Part shown: positions 43,014 through 51,629 of the stretch, in pieces
Numbering within the stretch: the first letter of the stretch is position 1
Layout: every line of letters starts with the position of its first letter
Assembly (NCBI GenBank): GCA_035550215.1
Contig: DASZPM010000002.1
Span: 124,001-188,000, forward strand
Reading direction: 5' to 3'
Source: JABDFW01 sp035550215
Lineage (GTDB): Bacteria; Bacteroidota; Bacteroidia; Chitinophagales; Chitinophagaceae
DNA: 64,000 bases
The notes under the pieces: model-generated
Databases searched by the model: none
Told to the model about the DNA's origin: nothing
Seen by the model: only the letters and a program-made list of their open reading frames with translations
Made by a program: the position numbers and the translations under genes

Positions 43014-43313
43014 TTACTGCGTGCCGTACATAAATTTCAACACAAATAATAAGATAATTGTGCTTATGCACGTGGCTATAACTGCCATGTGCTTCTTATA
43101 AAACAACAGTATAACCATTGCAAAGGCGGTTATTGCCGTAGCCAGCGCGCCAAGCATAAAGGGCTTTATTATCCCGTAGGTAATGCCTGTTGGGTTGTAA
43201 TGCTGCAGGCGAAACACCTCTGCAATGCAGCGTATCAGCGGCAGAAATATTAACAGGGTACAGAACCTGGCAATTTTAGTTGTCCGCGGCAGCGGCTGTT
43301 TTTGCATGACCAT
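43014..43313 (-). CDS. Small membrane protein, hypothetical
   Basis: A 99-residue protein (97 if started at the second ATG, 43307) with about three hydrophobic helices (TLLIFLPLIRCIAEVF, FMLGALATAITAFAMVILLF, VIATCISTIILLFVL). No motif identifies a function. It converges with the phosphodiesterase gene and has its own short upstream region. Coding potential is moderate, resting on the hydrophobic pattern. Confidence 0.5.
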   Translation of the reverse strand: MVMQKQPLPRTTKIARFCTLLIFLPLIRCIAEVFRLQHYNPTGITYGIIKPFMLGALATAITAFAMVILLFYKKHMAVIATCISTIILLFVLKFMYGTQ

Positions 43314-43443
43314 AAAGTTTAATTAAATATACGAAACACAACTGTTATACTCAGACCACTGACGATAATCATAGCCAATCCCGATAACCATCATTTAAAA
43401 CACGCCTCTGGCAGGATATTTTGCAGCCTAAAATATTATTAGT

Positions 43444-44484
43444 ATGAAAGCATTAGTGTACCATGGCCCGGGCAATAAAAGCTGGGAAGAAAAGCCATTA
43501 CCGGTTATAACGCATCCTGCCGACGCCATTGTAAAAATTTACAAGACAACTATTTGCGGAACAGACCTGCATATTTTAAAAGGTGATGTGCCCGAGGTTA
43601 CCGACGGCAGGATTTTAGGCCACGAGGGTGTAGGTATTGTGGAAGAAGTTGGCAGCGGTGTAAGTAACTTTAAAAAGGGCGACCATGTGCTTATATCGTG
43701 CATTACCTCCTGTGGTAAATGCGACTATTGTAAAAAGGGCATGTACAGCCACTGTGAAAACGGTGGATGGATTTTAGGTCACCTTATTGACGGTACGCAG
43801 GCTGAATATGTACGCATTCCTTATGCTGACAACAGCCTTTACCATATACCCGCAGGCGCGGATGAAGAGGCCCTGGTGATGCTGAGCGATATACTGCCAA
43901 CAGGTTTTGAGTGCGGCGTATTAAACGGCCGTGTTAAGCCGGGCGATACCATTGCTATTGTGGGCTCAGGCCCCATCGGGCTTGCTGCGTTGTTAACGGC
44001 GCAGTTTTATTCCCCTGCTGAAATTATTATGATTGATCTTGATGATAACCGCCTTGAAGTGGCCAAAAGTTTTGGCGCAACGCAAACTATTAACAGCAGC
44101 CGCGAAAACGTGCTATATGCCGTAAACAAGCTAACAGGTAACCGCGGGGTTGACACTGCGATTGAGGCAGTGGGCATACCGGCAACGTTTGAGATGTGTG
44201 AGAGCATTATTGCACCCGGCGGTGTTATTGCCAATATTGGCGTGCACGGCAAAAGCGCCGAACTGCACCTTGAAACTTTGTGGGCGCGTAACATAACCAT
44301 TACTACCCGCCTGGTTGATACAGTTACCACACCCATGCTGCTTAAAACAGTGCAGGGTAATAAACTTAAACCGGCGCAGTTAATAACGCACCATTTTAAA
44401 CTATATGATATTATGCAGGCGTACGATACGTTTGCACACGCAGGCAGGGAAAAGGCCCTTAAGGTGGTGATGACAAATGAATAA
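43444..44484 (+). CDS. Zinc-dependent alcohol dehydrogenase (medium-chain family)
   Basis: A 346-residue MDR enzyme. Catalytic zinc site: Cys38 in TICGTDLH, His60 and Glu61 in LGHEGVG. Structural zinc site: Cys90, Cys93, Cys96, Cys104 (SCGKCDYCKKGMYSHC). Rossmann motif GSGPIG at 174-179. The ICGTDLH and ILGHLIDGTQAEYV blocks resemble isopropanol and secondary-alcohol dehydrogenases. It should oxidise alcohols with NAD(P)+. It is a single-gene unit ended by a terminator. Confidence 0.92.
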   Translation: MKALVYHGPGNKSWEEKPLPVITHPADAIVKIYKTTICGTDLHILKGDVPEVTDGRILGHEGVGIVEEVGSGVSNFKKGDHVLISCITSCGKCDYCKKGMYSHCENGGWILGHLIDGTQAEYVRIPYADNSLYHIPAGADEEALVMLSDILPTGFECGVLNGRVKPGDTIAIVGSGPIGLAALLTAQFYSPAEIIMIDLDDNRLEVAKSFGATQTINSSRENVLYAVNKLTGNRGVDTAIEAVGIPATFEMCESIIAPGGVIANIGVHGKSAELHLETLWARNITITTRLVDTVTTPMLLKTVQGNKLKPAQLITHHFKLYDIMQAYDTFAHAGREKALKVVMTNE

Positions 44485-44518
44485 TGTAAACAACCATGCC
44501 CATAGCCGTTGCGTTTAC

Positions 44519-44554
44519 AGGCCTGCCGGCGTTATACCCGGCGGCCTTTTTATT
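44519..44554 (+). terminator. Rho-independent terminator of the first alcohol dehydrogenase gene
   Basis: AGGCC(T)GCCGG pairs with CCGGCGGCCT, with one bulged T, around a short loop, followed by TTTTTATTT. It begins 35 bases after the stop at 44484. Confidence 0.8.
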
Positions 44555-44650
44555 TGACAGCACAAGACAGTACTGCCAGTTATGAGTTGTTGTATACACC
44601 GCCGGTTGAAGCATATTACCTTCAGCCGGCATTTATTTCCTTCCGGTTAA

Positions 44651-45586
44651 CTACTTTTTGAAATCAAATAGTGTAGCAGTAAACTCCCCGCGTTCGTGTT
44701 TTTTAAAAAGTATGCCAAAGTCGCCTTTATAGCGCAGTAACTGCGGCACAAGCTGGCCATCGGGGGTATGTGTCATCTCAACCTGCATATCTACGTCAAA
44801 ATTATAGGCAAAGGCATTGTAGCTAAGCTTGTAGGTACGGGCAAGCACCTCCATAGTTTTTGAATCAAACCACGTGGTCATCTCATCCACCACTATGTCA
44901 TTCCGCCTAAAAAAACCGAGGTCTGGCTTGGGTTTGATAGAGAAAACGTACGCGTAACCGCCTTTATAGGCAACAAAATCTAATTTGTAATCATACAGTT
45001 TATGGGCATTATCATCATACAGGTCAAGCTTGTTGCCGATGAATGGTATACCCGGTATTTTTTTGCCCGGGTTAAAAAATAACATCTTCAACTGCTCCTT
45101 ATGTTTGTCAATACCGCTTTTGCCTTCTGTACTAATTACGCTACCGGCAACAGTATTTGTTTCGCCGCATACCTGCCCTTTGCTAAAAAACAGGCCGGCA
45201 TACATTTCGCCGGTGGTATAGTTGTAATTTCCTTTCCGGTCAAAAAAATCACCGGTTGTATGTACATCGGTAATTTCTGTAGTACGGCAGCCATTAGCCC
45301 TGTGCTGGATTGATTTACTGCTATACGTTGCTATTGACGCGCCTTTTTTATCAGGAATGTTAATGTAGTTGTAGGCGGAGTACTGTATAACACGCAGTGT
45401 TTTAAAAGCCTTGTAAAAAGTAGTGTCGTTTTTTATGCGGCGGAGAATGGAGGCGTAATCAAGGTTGTTATGCACCACTACGCCCGGCAATATATATACC
45501 TGCTTATCAACGGTTACGCTGGTGTCCTGCGCTGTGGCGCGCAGGCAGCAAATAAACAGCAACCCAAAGGTTAGCGCATATTTCAT
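44651..45586 (-). CDS. Secreted hypothetical protein, translationally coupled to def
   Basis: A 311-residue protein with signal peptide ending CLRATAQ. The mature part contains strand-rich segments (GVVVHNNLDYASILRRIKN, ANGCRTTEITDVHTTGDFFD, FDSKTMEVLARTYKLSYNAF) and ends LRYKGDFGILFKKHERGEFT. I do not recognise the family; similar lengths occur among uncharacterised Bacteroidota proteins. Its start codon overlaps the stop of peptide deformylase in an ATGA arrangement, so it is the second gene of that transcript. Confidence 0.65.
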   Translation of the reverse strand: MKYALTFGLLFICCLRATAQDTSVTVDKQVYILPGVVVHNNLDYASILRRIKNDTTFYKAFKTLRVIQYSAYNYINIPDKKGASIATYSSKSIQHRANGCRTTEITDVHTTGDFFDRKGNYNYTTGEMYAGLFFSKGQVCGETNTVAGSVISTEGKSGIDKHKEQLKMLFFNPGKKIPGIPFIGNKLDLYDDNAHKLYDYKLDFVAYKGGYAYVFSIKPKPDLGFFRRNDIVVDEMTTWFDSKTMEVLARTYKLSYNAFAYNFDVDMQVEMTHTPDGQLVPQLLRYKGDFGILFKKHERGEFTATLFDFKK

Positions 45587-46161
45587 TTAGGAAAGCTCAT
45601 TTTGTAATCAACCTGTACCTTGCCTTTGGTAATATCTGCCAACCTCCCCTGTAACAGTTTACGCTTAAAAGGTTTAATACGGTCAATAAAAAGCTTGCCC
45701 TCTATATGGTCATATTCATGCTGTATAACCCGGGCGGTAATGCCTGTGAAAGTGTCTGTGTGCGGCTCAAAATTTTCGTCTACATAGCTAAGCGTAATTT
45801 CTTCAGGGCGTGTAATGTCCTCCCGTATCTTGGGTATGCTCAGGCAGCCCTCGTTATAACTCCAGTCCGTACCGCGAAACTCCTGCACATGTGCATTGAT
45901 AAACACTTTTTTTACACCGGGTTCGTCAGGGTATTTTCCCTTGTCTTCTTCATCCTGGTTGGCAAAAATCTGCGTGCTGTCCATCACAAAAATGCGTATG
46001 TCTTTGTTTACCTGCGGCGCTGCAAGGCCAACGCCGTTGCTGGCATACATGGTTTCCCACATATCCTCTATAAACTTTTGCAGGTTAGGATAATCGGGAG
46101 TTATATCCTGCGCTATTTTACGTAAAACGGGTGTTCCGTATGCTACAATGGGTAATATCAT
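45583..46161 (-). CDS. def: Peptide deformylase
   Basis: I start at the ATG at 46161 (MILPIVAYGTPVLRK), matching family N-termini; the frame runs to 46194. The 192-residue enzyme has all three motifs: GVGLAAPQ (43-50), EGCLSIP (104-110, metal-binding Cys), and QHEYDH (147-152, two His and catalytic Glu). It removes the N-terminal formyl group from nascent proteins with an Fe2+ centre. A four-base stop/start overlap couples it to the downstream secreted gene. Many Bacteroidota carry more than one def; I cannot tell from this window. Confidence 0.96.
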   Translation of the reverse strand: MILPIVAYGTPVLRKIAQDITPDYPNLQKFIEDMWETMYASNGVGLAAPQVNKDIRIFVMDSTQIFANQDEEDKGKYPDEPGVKKVFINAHVQEFRGTDWSYNEGCLSIPKIREDITRPEEITLSYVDENFEPHTDTFTGITARVIQHEYDHIEGKLFIDRIKPFKRKLLQGRLADITKGKVQVDYKMSFPK

Positions 46162-46273
46162 AAATACACTTATCCGGCCTTTATCCCGGCTCAATAAAAC
46201 TGCAAATATGCGTATAAATTTGCTTATAAAGCCTTAAAAGTAAGCGGCAGAGGCGGTTAGGGGCGGTGTTTAC

Positions 46274-47254
46274 TTAATACTTATACTCATCTTTCGCTTT
46301 TTTCTCCACATCCCTGTATTCATTCAGCTTGTGCAGTTCAAGCACTGTTGTATTACCGTTGTCGCTTTCACGGTACATAGGTATAAACTTGGCATTGAAT
46401 TTTATTTCTTCGTAAGTGTAGCTGGTGCGTTGCAATACAACGTTGCTGTACACATCGTCAAAAGCGCGTACAAGCACGTAAAGCTCAACATCTGCTACCC
46501 GCATATCTTCCCAGGAAAACCCGTACAGCGGGCTTTGGTCGTCTATAGGGTGCACAACAGTAAAATTCAGCGGCAGGCTGTCAGCGCGGCTGCGTTCTAA
46601 CTGCAGCGTATAAAATTTGTAGGAAGCATTACCGTTTTCCTGCACCTGGAAACCGATGGTAACCACCACTTCAACATTCGTCAGCACATGGTTGTCTTTA
46701 TAGGAGGCAAACCGGAACATGAGCCCCGTTTTATCCTGGTAGGGGCTGATAAGAGCATGCTCGCTGAACGCGAGGTATGCTTTTGGTTTGGAGAAGCGCC
46801 CGTAAATTAAACCGGTAGCAATAGCAAAAGATAAAAAGCCTGTAAGCGCCTCAATAGAAGCAATAAAATTGGCAGCGTCGCCTACGGGGTTTACACGGCC
46901 ATAACCAACCGTGGTAAAAGTTTCGGTACTAAAAAAATATATCTCCTTAAACTTCTGCCACCAGGTTATAGCTATCATACCATTAAATTCGCCAAAACCA
47001 ACAATAAGGTACAACAGTGAGTAAAAAAGGTTTATACTGAAAAAGAACAAAAGTATTACGGTGATAAACTTCCAGCGTGGCAGGTTTAGCATGGTGTGAT
47101 ATACACTGAAAGTTTGCCAAAACGGCAACCCCTCCTTACGCATGTTAAACGTGCCGTCTTTGTTAATAAAGCGGCCGCCAACGGTATTGGTATTACTGCC
47201 AAAGCCAGTGTCGTTATTGCTCTTTAATAAAGGGTTATACCTGTGCGTTGCCAT
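46274..47254 (-). CDS. Inward-rectifier (Kir-type) potassium channel
   Basis: I start at the ATG at 47254 (MATHRYNPLLKSN); the longer frame to 47347 adds unrelated residues. The 326-residue protein has a slide-helix region, TM1 (about 62-85), a pore loop with selectivity filter TVGYG (115-119) after FFSTETFT, TM2 (about 132-155), and a Kir cytoplasmic domain of beta strands (HVLTNVEVVVTIGFQV, VNDQSPLYG-like turn SPLYGFSWEDM). Bacterial Kir channels form tetramers and regulate potassium flux. A -7-like TATATTTG lies at 47259-47266. It lies 113 bases upstream of def on the same strand. Confidence 0.92.
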   Translation of the reverse strand: MATHRYNPLLKSNNDTGFGSNTNTVGGRFINKDGTFNMRKEGLPFWQTFSVYHTMLNLPRWKFITVILLFFFSINLFYSLLYLIVGFGEFNGMIAITWWQKFKEIYFFSTETFTTVGYGRVNPVGDAANFIASIEALTGFLSFAIATGLIYGRFSKPKAYLAFSEHALISPYQDKTGLMFRFASYKDNHVLTNVEVVVTIGFQVQENGNASYKFYTLQLERSRADSLPLNFTVVHPIDDQSPLYGFSWEDMRVADVELYVLVRAFDDVYSNVVLQRTSYTYEEIKFNAKFIPMYRESDNGNTTVLELHKLNEYRDVEKKAKDEYKY

Positions 47255-47367
47255 AATACAAATATATGTAACTGCCTGCTTTAAAAAATGCACCGGCATT
47301 TTGTAACTATCGGCTGTTAGCGCGGCATATATAATAAAATGCTGCAATAACCAAAAAACCTCACAGT

Positions 47368-47706
47368 ATGGTTAAGAATTTTTGCAAAGTTGCTTTTAGA
47401 AATTTTCGCCGCAACAGCTTTTTCTCATTCGTAAACATAGTTAGCCTGGCAACAGGTATAAGTGCCGCGCTGGTAATTTTCCTGTTTGTGGAGTACGATT
47501 TCAGCTTTGATAAATTTGAGAAGGATATTAACCGTATTTACCGGGTTGTTTCGGCTTTTAAGGTAACCGGTGAAACGTTTAAAACAGCAGGCGTGCCATA
47601 CCCGTTATACAATGCTGTAAATGCTGAACTTACAGGTGTTGAGGCTGCAAAATGTAAAAGGGTACTAACAAATTATTTAGTCGGTGCCGAACCATTGAAT
47701 ACCTAA
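47368..47706 (+). pseudogene. Truncated MacB/FtsX-type ABC permease fragment
   Basis: The frame encodes 112 residues with the standard N-terminus of this permease family: FCKVAFRNFRRNSFFSFVNI, first helix ATGISAALVIFLFVEYDFSF, and the start of the periplasmic domain up to about GVEAA (residue 93). It then diverges and stops at a codon that is part of the next gene's -7 box. Full members are near 790 residues (compare the gene at 8330). This is therefore a broken 5' remnant; a functional short product is unlikely. Confidence 0.85.
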
Positions 47707-47711
47707 TTTTG
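47704..47711 (+). promoter_or_regulatory. -7 element of the second alcohol dehydrogenase gene
   Basis: TAATTTTG matches TAnnTTTG and includes the stop codon TAA of the permease fragment. It would start transcription near 47717, 23 bases before the ATG at 47740. No clear -33 element was seen. Confidence 0.5.
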
Positions 47712-47739
47712 TTGGCTCTTAAAACATAATTAACCTTGT

Positions 47740-48786
47740 ATGATACCAACAAAAGCTTATGCTGCGTATACGCCGACAACTCCTTTAGAGCCATATAATT
47801 TTGACAGGCGTGATGTTGGACCACATGATGTGCAGGTAGAAATATTGTATTGCGGCGTTTGCCACAGCGACCTGCACCAGGCGCGTGACGAATGGGGCGG
47901 CTCAATATATCCCATGGTACCGGGGCATGAGATAGTGGGTAGAGTGGTGAAAGTAGGGGAGCATGTTACAAAATTTAAAGAGGGCGACCTGGCCGGTATA
48001 GGTGTGATGATTGACTCCTGCCGTGTATGTGACCATTGCAAACAGCAACTGGAACAATATTGCGTAGAAGAAATGACAGGCACATACAATACGCTGGAAC
48101 GTGACGGAAAAACATTGGCACAGGGGGGCTATTCCACGCAAATAGTTACCGATGAAAGATATGTGTACAGTATTTCTCCAAAACTTGATTTAAAAGCAGT
48201 AGCGCCGTTGCTGTGTGCGGGCATAACCACCTATTCACCGTTGAAGTATACAGGTGTAACAAAAGGCACAAAAGTAGCTGTTGCAGGCCTGGGCGGCCTT
48301 GGGCATTTGGCGGTAAAATTCGCCGCTTCGTTTGGCGCGGAAGTGACCATGCTGAGCACATCCCCGTCAAAAGAAAAAGATGCGCGTGAACTGGGAGCGC
48401 ACAACTTTGTGCTGACCACCGACCCGGCGCAACTGAAAAAATACAAAGGCTATTTTGATGTTATCTTAAACACTGTAGCAGCCAATCACAGTTATACTAC
48501 TTATTTAAACCTGCTGGCATTAAACGGCAAAATGATAATAGTGGGCATTCCTCCAAAAGCATCAGAGGTGCCCGCGGGTAAATTGCTTAACAACCGCCGC
48601 AGCATTATTGGCAGCATGATTGGGGGTACTAAAGAAACACAGGAAATGCTGGACTACTGCGCGGAACATAATATTGTAGCCGATATTGAACTGATTAAGA
48701 TGCAGGACATAAATGAGGCATACGAACGTATGGTGAAAAACGATGTGAAATATCGTTTTGTAATTGATTTGGCATCGCTGAAGTAG
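47740..48786 (+). CDS. NAD(P)-dependent alcohol dehydrogenase, CAD/YahK type
   Basis: A 348-residue MDR enzyme with the cinnamyl alcohol dehydrogenase pattern: catalytic zinc residues Cys41 in YCGVCHSDLH and His63/Glu64 in PGHEIVG, structural zinc Cys94, Cys97, Cys100, Cys108 (CRVCDHCKQQLEQYC). The cofactor site is VAGLGGLGHLA, and STSPSKEKDARELGAH favours NADP(H). YahK-type enzymes reduce a wide range of aldehydes. It sits just after the truncated permease, and its promoter runs through the end of that fragment. Confidence 0.93.
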   Translation: MIPTKAYAAYTPTTPLEPYNFDRRDVGPHDVQVEILYCGVCHSDLHQARDEWGGSIYPMVPGHEIVGRVVKVGEHVTKFKEGDLAGIGVMIDSCRVCDHCKQQLEQYCVEEMTGTYNTLERDGKTLAQGGYSTQIVTDERYVYSISPKLDLKAVAPLLCAGITTYSPLKYTGVTKGTKVAVAGLGGLGHLAVKFAASFGAEVTMLSTSPSKEKDARELGAHNFVLTTDPAQLKKYKGYFDVILNTVAANHSYTTYLNLLALNGKMIIVGIPPKASEVPAGKLLNNRRSIIGSMIGGTKETQEMLDYCAEHNIVADIELIKMQDINEAYERMVKNDVKYRFVIDLASLK

Positions 48787-48838
48787 GCCGGCAGCCGTAC
48801 CGGTGCGGGGAAGGTGCAACATGCTTCACATTCACTTC

Positions 48839-51460
48839 CTACATCGTATTCAATATCTCCTGTAACTCAGCTTCGGTTTTGCACATTACTTCACGGGCTT
48901 TACTGCCAAGGTTAGGTCCAACAATACCGGCTATCTCCAGTTGGTCCATCAGGCGGCCGGCGCGGTTGTAGCCAAGTTTCATGCGGCGTTGTATCAGGGA
49001 TGTGCTGCCCATTTGGTTTTGCACTATCAGGCGGGCGGCATCTTCAAATAAAGGGTCTTTATCCGCAAGGTCAAATTCCTTGCCCTCCATTTCCTTCTCG
49101 TCAACATATTCCGGCAGCTTAAAGGCTTCGGGGTAACCCTGCTGGTCTTCTATAAAAGTACAAACGTTTTCTACCTCGGGTGTATCAACAAACGCGCATT
49201 GCAGGCGTGTTATCTCACCGTTATAGCTTATCAGCATATCGCCTTTGCCAATAAGCTGTTCAGCGCCGCCTGCATCAAGTATAGTGCGGCTGTCAATTTT
49301 TGATGACACCTTAAACGCCACGCGTGCGGGAAAGTTTGCTTTAATAGTGCCGGTAATAATATTTACAGACGGCCTTTGCGTTGCGATGATAAGGTGTATG
49401 CCCACCGCACGGGCAAGCTGCGCCAGGCGTGCAATAGGCAATTCAATTTCTTTGCCCGCAGTCATAATAAGATCTGCAAACTCATCAATCACCAGCACAA
49501 TAAAGGGCAGGTACTCGTGGCCTTTTTGCGGGTTAAGTTTGCGCTTTATAAATTTTTCGTTGTACTCCTTTATGTTGCGGCAGGCTGCTTCTTTCAGCAG
49601 GTCGTAACGTATGTCCATCAGTGTGCACAGCGCATTAAGCGTATGCACCACTTTTTTGGTATCGGTAATAATAGGTTCTTCTTCGCCCGGCAGTTTGGCG
49701 AGAAAATGTTTTTCAATAACCCTGTACAGGCTAAGCTCTACCTTCTTTGGGTCAACCAGCACAAACTTTAATTGGGAAGGATGTTTTTTGTACAGCAGCG
49801 AAACAAGCAGCGTGTTAATGCCCACTGATTTACCCTGCCCCGTAGCGCCCGCCATCAGCAGGTGGGGCATAGCGGCAAGGTCAACAATAAAATTCTCGTT
49901 ATCAATTTTTTTACCAATAGCAATGGGTAAGGAGAACTGGTTGTTCTGGAATTTCTCACTGGCCAGCAGGGTTTTCATACCCACTACAGACTTGCGCACA
50001 TTAGGTACTTCAATACCAATAGTGCCTTTACCCGGTATAGGGGCTATAATACGTATGCCAAGCGCTGCAAGGCTTAAAGCAATATCGTCTTCAAGATTTT
50101 TAATACGGCTTATGCGCACACCCGGGGCGGGAACAATTTCGTATAATGTTACTGTTGGCCCCACTGTTGCCGCTATACGCTGTATGGCAATATCATAATT
50201 TTTCAGCGTGGCGATAATCTGGTTTTTATTGGCCTCGAGTTCATTCGTGTCCTGCACAATTTTTTCACTGCCATGTGTTTCCAGCAAATCCAGCGAAGGA
50301 AACTTGTAATTGCTTAGTTCAAGCATGGGGTCGTACAGTTTGTCAGGCTGGCCTCTTTTTACAGGTACGGGTATCTCTTCTTCATCCTCAAAACGTTCCT
50401 GTATTTCAAGCTCCATGTCAACTTCGTCATCAAACTGTATTTTTAATTCGGGCTTTTTTACAGGTGGCTCTTTTTTTACCGGCTCAATGATGTCGTTTTC
50501 CTCAATATCCAGCGGCATATCATCCATATCCTCAATTTCGTCCCTTGTTAAATCCTCAAAGCCCTCCGGTTCTTTTTCTGACAAATCAAAATCAAACTGG
50601 TTACTCTCTTCCTGTTTCGGCAAAATAACAACTACGCCTTTACCGTCGTTCTTTAGCTTATTATTGTTGGTAAGGGCATCATTGGCGTATAACTCATTAA
50701 GGGTTGTGCCCCGTATAAACGCAGGCTCTGCATCCATTACATTGCCGGTGTCTATAAACCCGTGCTCCTGTTCTTCCTCCTGCTGCGGCGCAGGTGCGGC
50801 AGACTGTACAGGTTTTATACGCGGGCTGCGTTGAGGTAGCTTAAATGTGGGGTTAAAGCGCCATATAATATAGCTTAATACAGCTACAGCCAGCAAAGCG
50901 CCTGTACCAACACTGCCAATCCATTTTATCAGCCAGTCCGTCATTAGTTCACCTACGCCGCCGCCCCATGAAAACGAACTTGGCGTGGCAAAAAAGGTAG
51001 CGCCGGTAACATACGCGGCAGAAACACTCAGCACCAGCAGGCCCACAATTACATATTTAAGGTTGCGTGCAAGGCTGAATATTTTGCGGCTGAACAGCAG
51101 GTTTACACCGAGCACAAAAAATATGGTGCAGAACAGGTAAGCGGCAATACCAAAGCCTTTAAAAATAAACAGGTGGGCAAAATAAGCGCCCAGCACACCC
51201 ATAAGGTTTGACACATGCACGTCGCTTTTAAATATGTCGCTGAACTGGAATACCTTATCCTGGTCGCTTTGCCAGGTAAAAAAATACGAGGTAAAAGAAA
51301 CAAACAAAAAAGCGGCAATAAGCAGGCTTATTGCGCCGGCAATTTTAGTAGTACGTTCATCCTTCACAACTTCCTTCACCGTAACCTGCTCTTCCTTTTC
51401 AGGTTTAAGTTTGCCGGGGTCTGGCGGTGGAGGCGTTTTCTTTTTGAGTGTATTTGCCAT
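48839..51460 (-). CDS. ftsK: DNA translocase FtsK
   Basis: An 873-residue protein: a cytoplasmic lead-in, four N-terminal membrane helices (about 37-205), an acidic linker (about 215-380), the RecA-like motor with Walker A AGATGQGKSVG (near residue 540) and Walker B IVLVIDEFADLIM, and a C-terminal gamma winged-helix domain (about 800-873, SLIQRRMKLGYNRAGRLMDQ). It pumps chromosome termini through the closing septum and activates XerCD. Linker length is short compared with E. coli FtsK. TATATTTG on the minus strand at 51474-51481 is a likely -7 box, giving a very short leader. Confidence 0.97.
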   Translation of the reverse strand: MANTLKKKTPPPPDPGKLKPEKEEQVTVKEVVKDERTTKIAGAISLLIAAFLFVSFTSYFFTWQSDQDKVFQFSDIFKSDVHVSNLMGVLGAYFAHLFIFKGFGIAAYLFCTIFFVLGVNLLFSRKIFSLARNLKYVIVGLLVLSVSAAYVTGATFFATPSSFSWGGGVGELMTDWLIKWIGSVGTGALLAVAVLSYIIWRFNPTFKLPQRSPRIKPVQSAAPAPQQEEEQEHGFIDTGNVMDAEPAFIRGTTLNELYANDALTNNNKLKNDGKGVVVILPKQEESNQFDFDLSEKEPEGFEDLTRDEIEDMDDMPLDIEENDIIEPVKKEPPVKKPELKIQFDDEVDMELEIQERFEDEEEIPVPVKRGQPDKLYDPMLELSNYKFPSLDLLETHGSEKIVQDTNELEANKNQIIATLKNYDIAIQRIAATVGPTVTLYEIVPAPGVRISRIKNLEDDIALSLAALGIRIIAPIPGKGTIGIEVPNVRKSVVGMKTLLASEKFQNNQFSLPIAIGKKIDNENFIVDLAAMPHLLMAGATGQGKSVGINTLLVSLLYKKHPSQLKFVLVDPKKVELSLYRVIEKHFLAKLPGEEEPIITDTKKVVHTLNALCTLMDIRYDLLKEAACRNIKEYNEKFIKRKLNPQKGHEYLPFIVLVIDEFADLIMTAGKEIELPIARLAQLARAVGIHLIIATQRPSVNIITGTIKANFPARVAFKVSSKIDSRTILDAGGAEQLIGKGDMLISYNGEITRLQCAFVDTPEVENVCTFIEDQQGYPEAFKLPEYVDEKEMEGKEFDLADKDPLFEDAARLIVQNQMGSTSLIQRRMKLGYNRAGRLMDQLEIAGIVGPNLGSKAREVMCKTEAELQEILNTM

Positions 51461-51629
51461 AATCTTCCAACGGCAAATATAACGGGATTAGGGGAGAGAT
51501 TGTTATGCGCGGATACATAGTTGATTTTAGAAGAGTTATTTTTAGTATAAGCTTCTTAACTGGATATGTTAGTGATTTTAGGCATTTTAGCGTATATAAT
51601 TCAGTACATAGATAACAATACAGAATGAT

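Noticed and set aside
49611..50198. 195-codon plus-strand frame inside ftsK
   Set aside because: It lies entirely over the ATPase core of ftsK, whose motifs are unmistakable, and shows no motif of its own.
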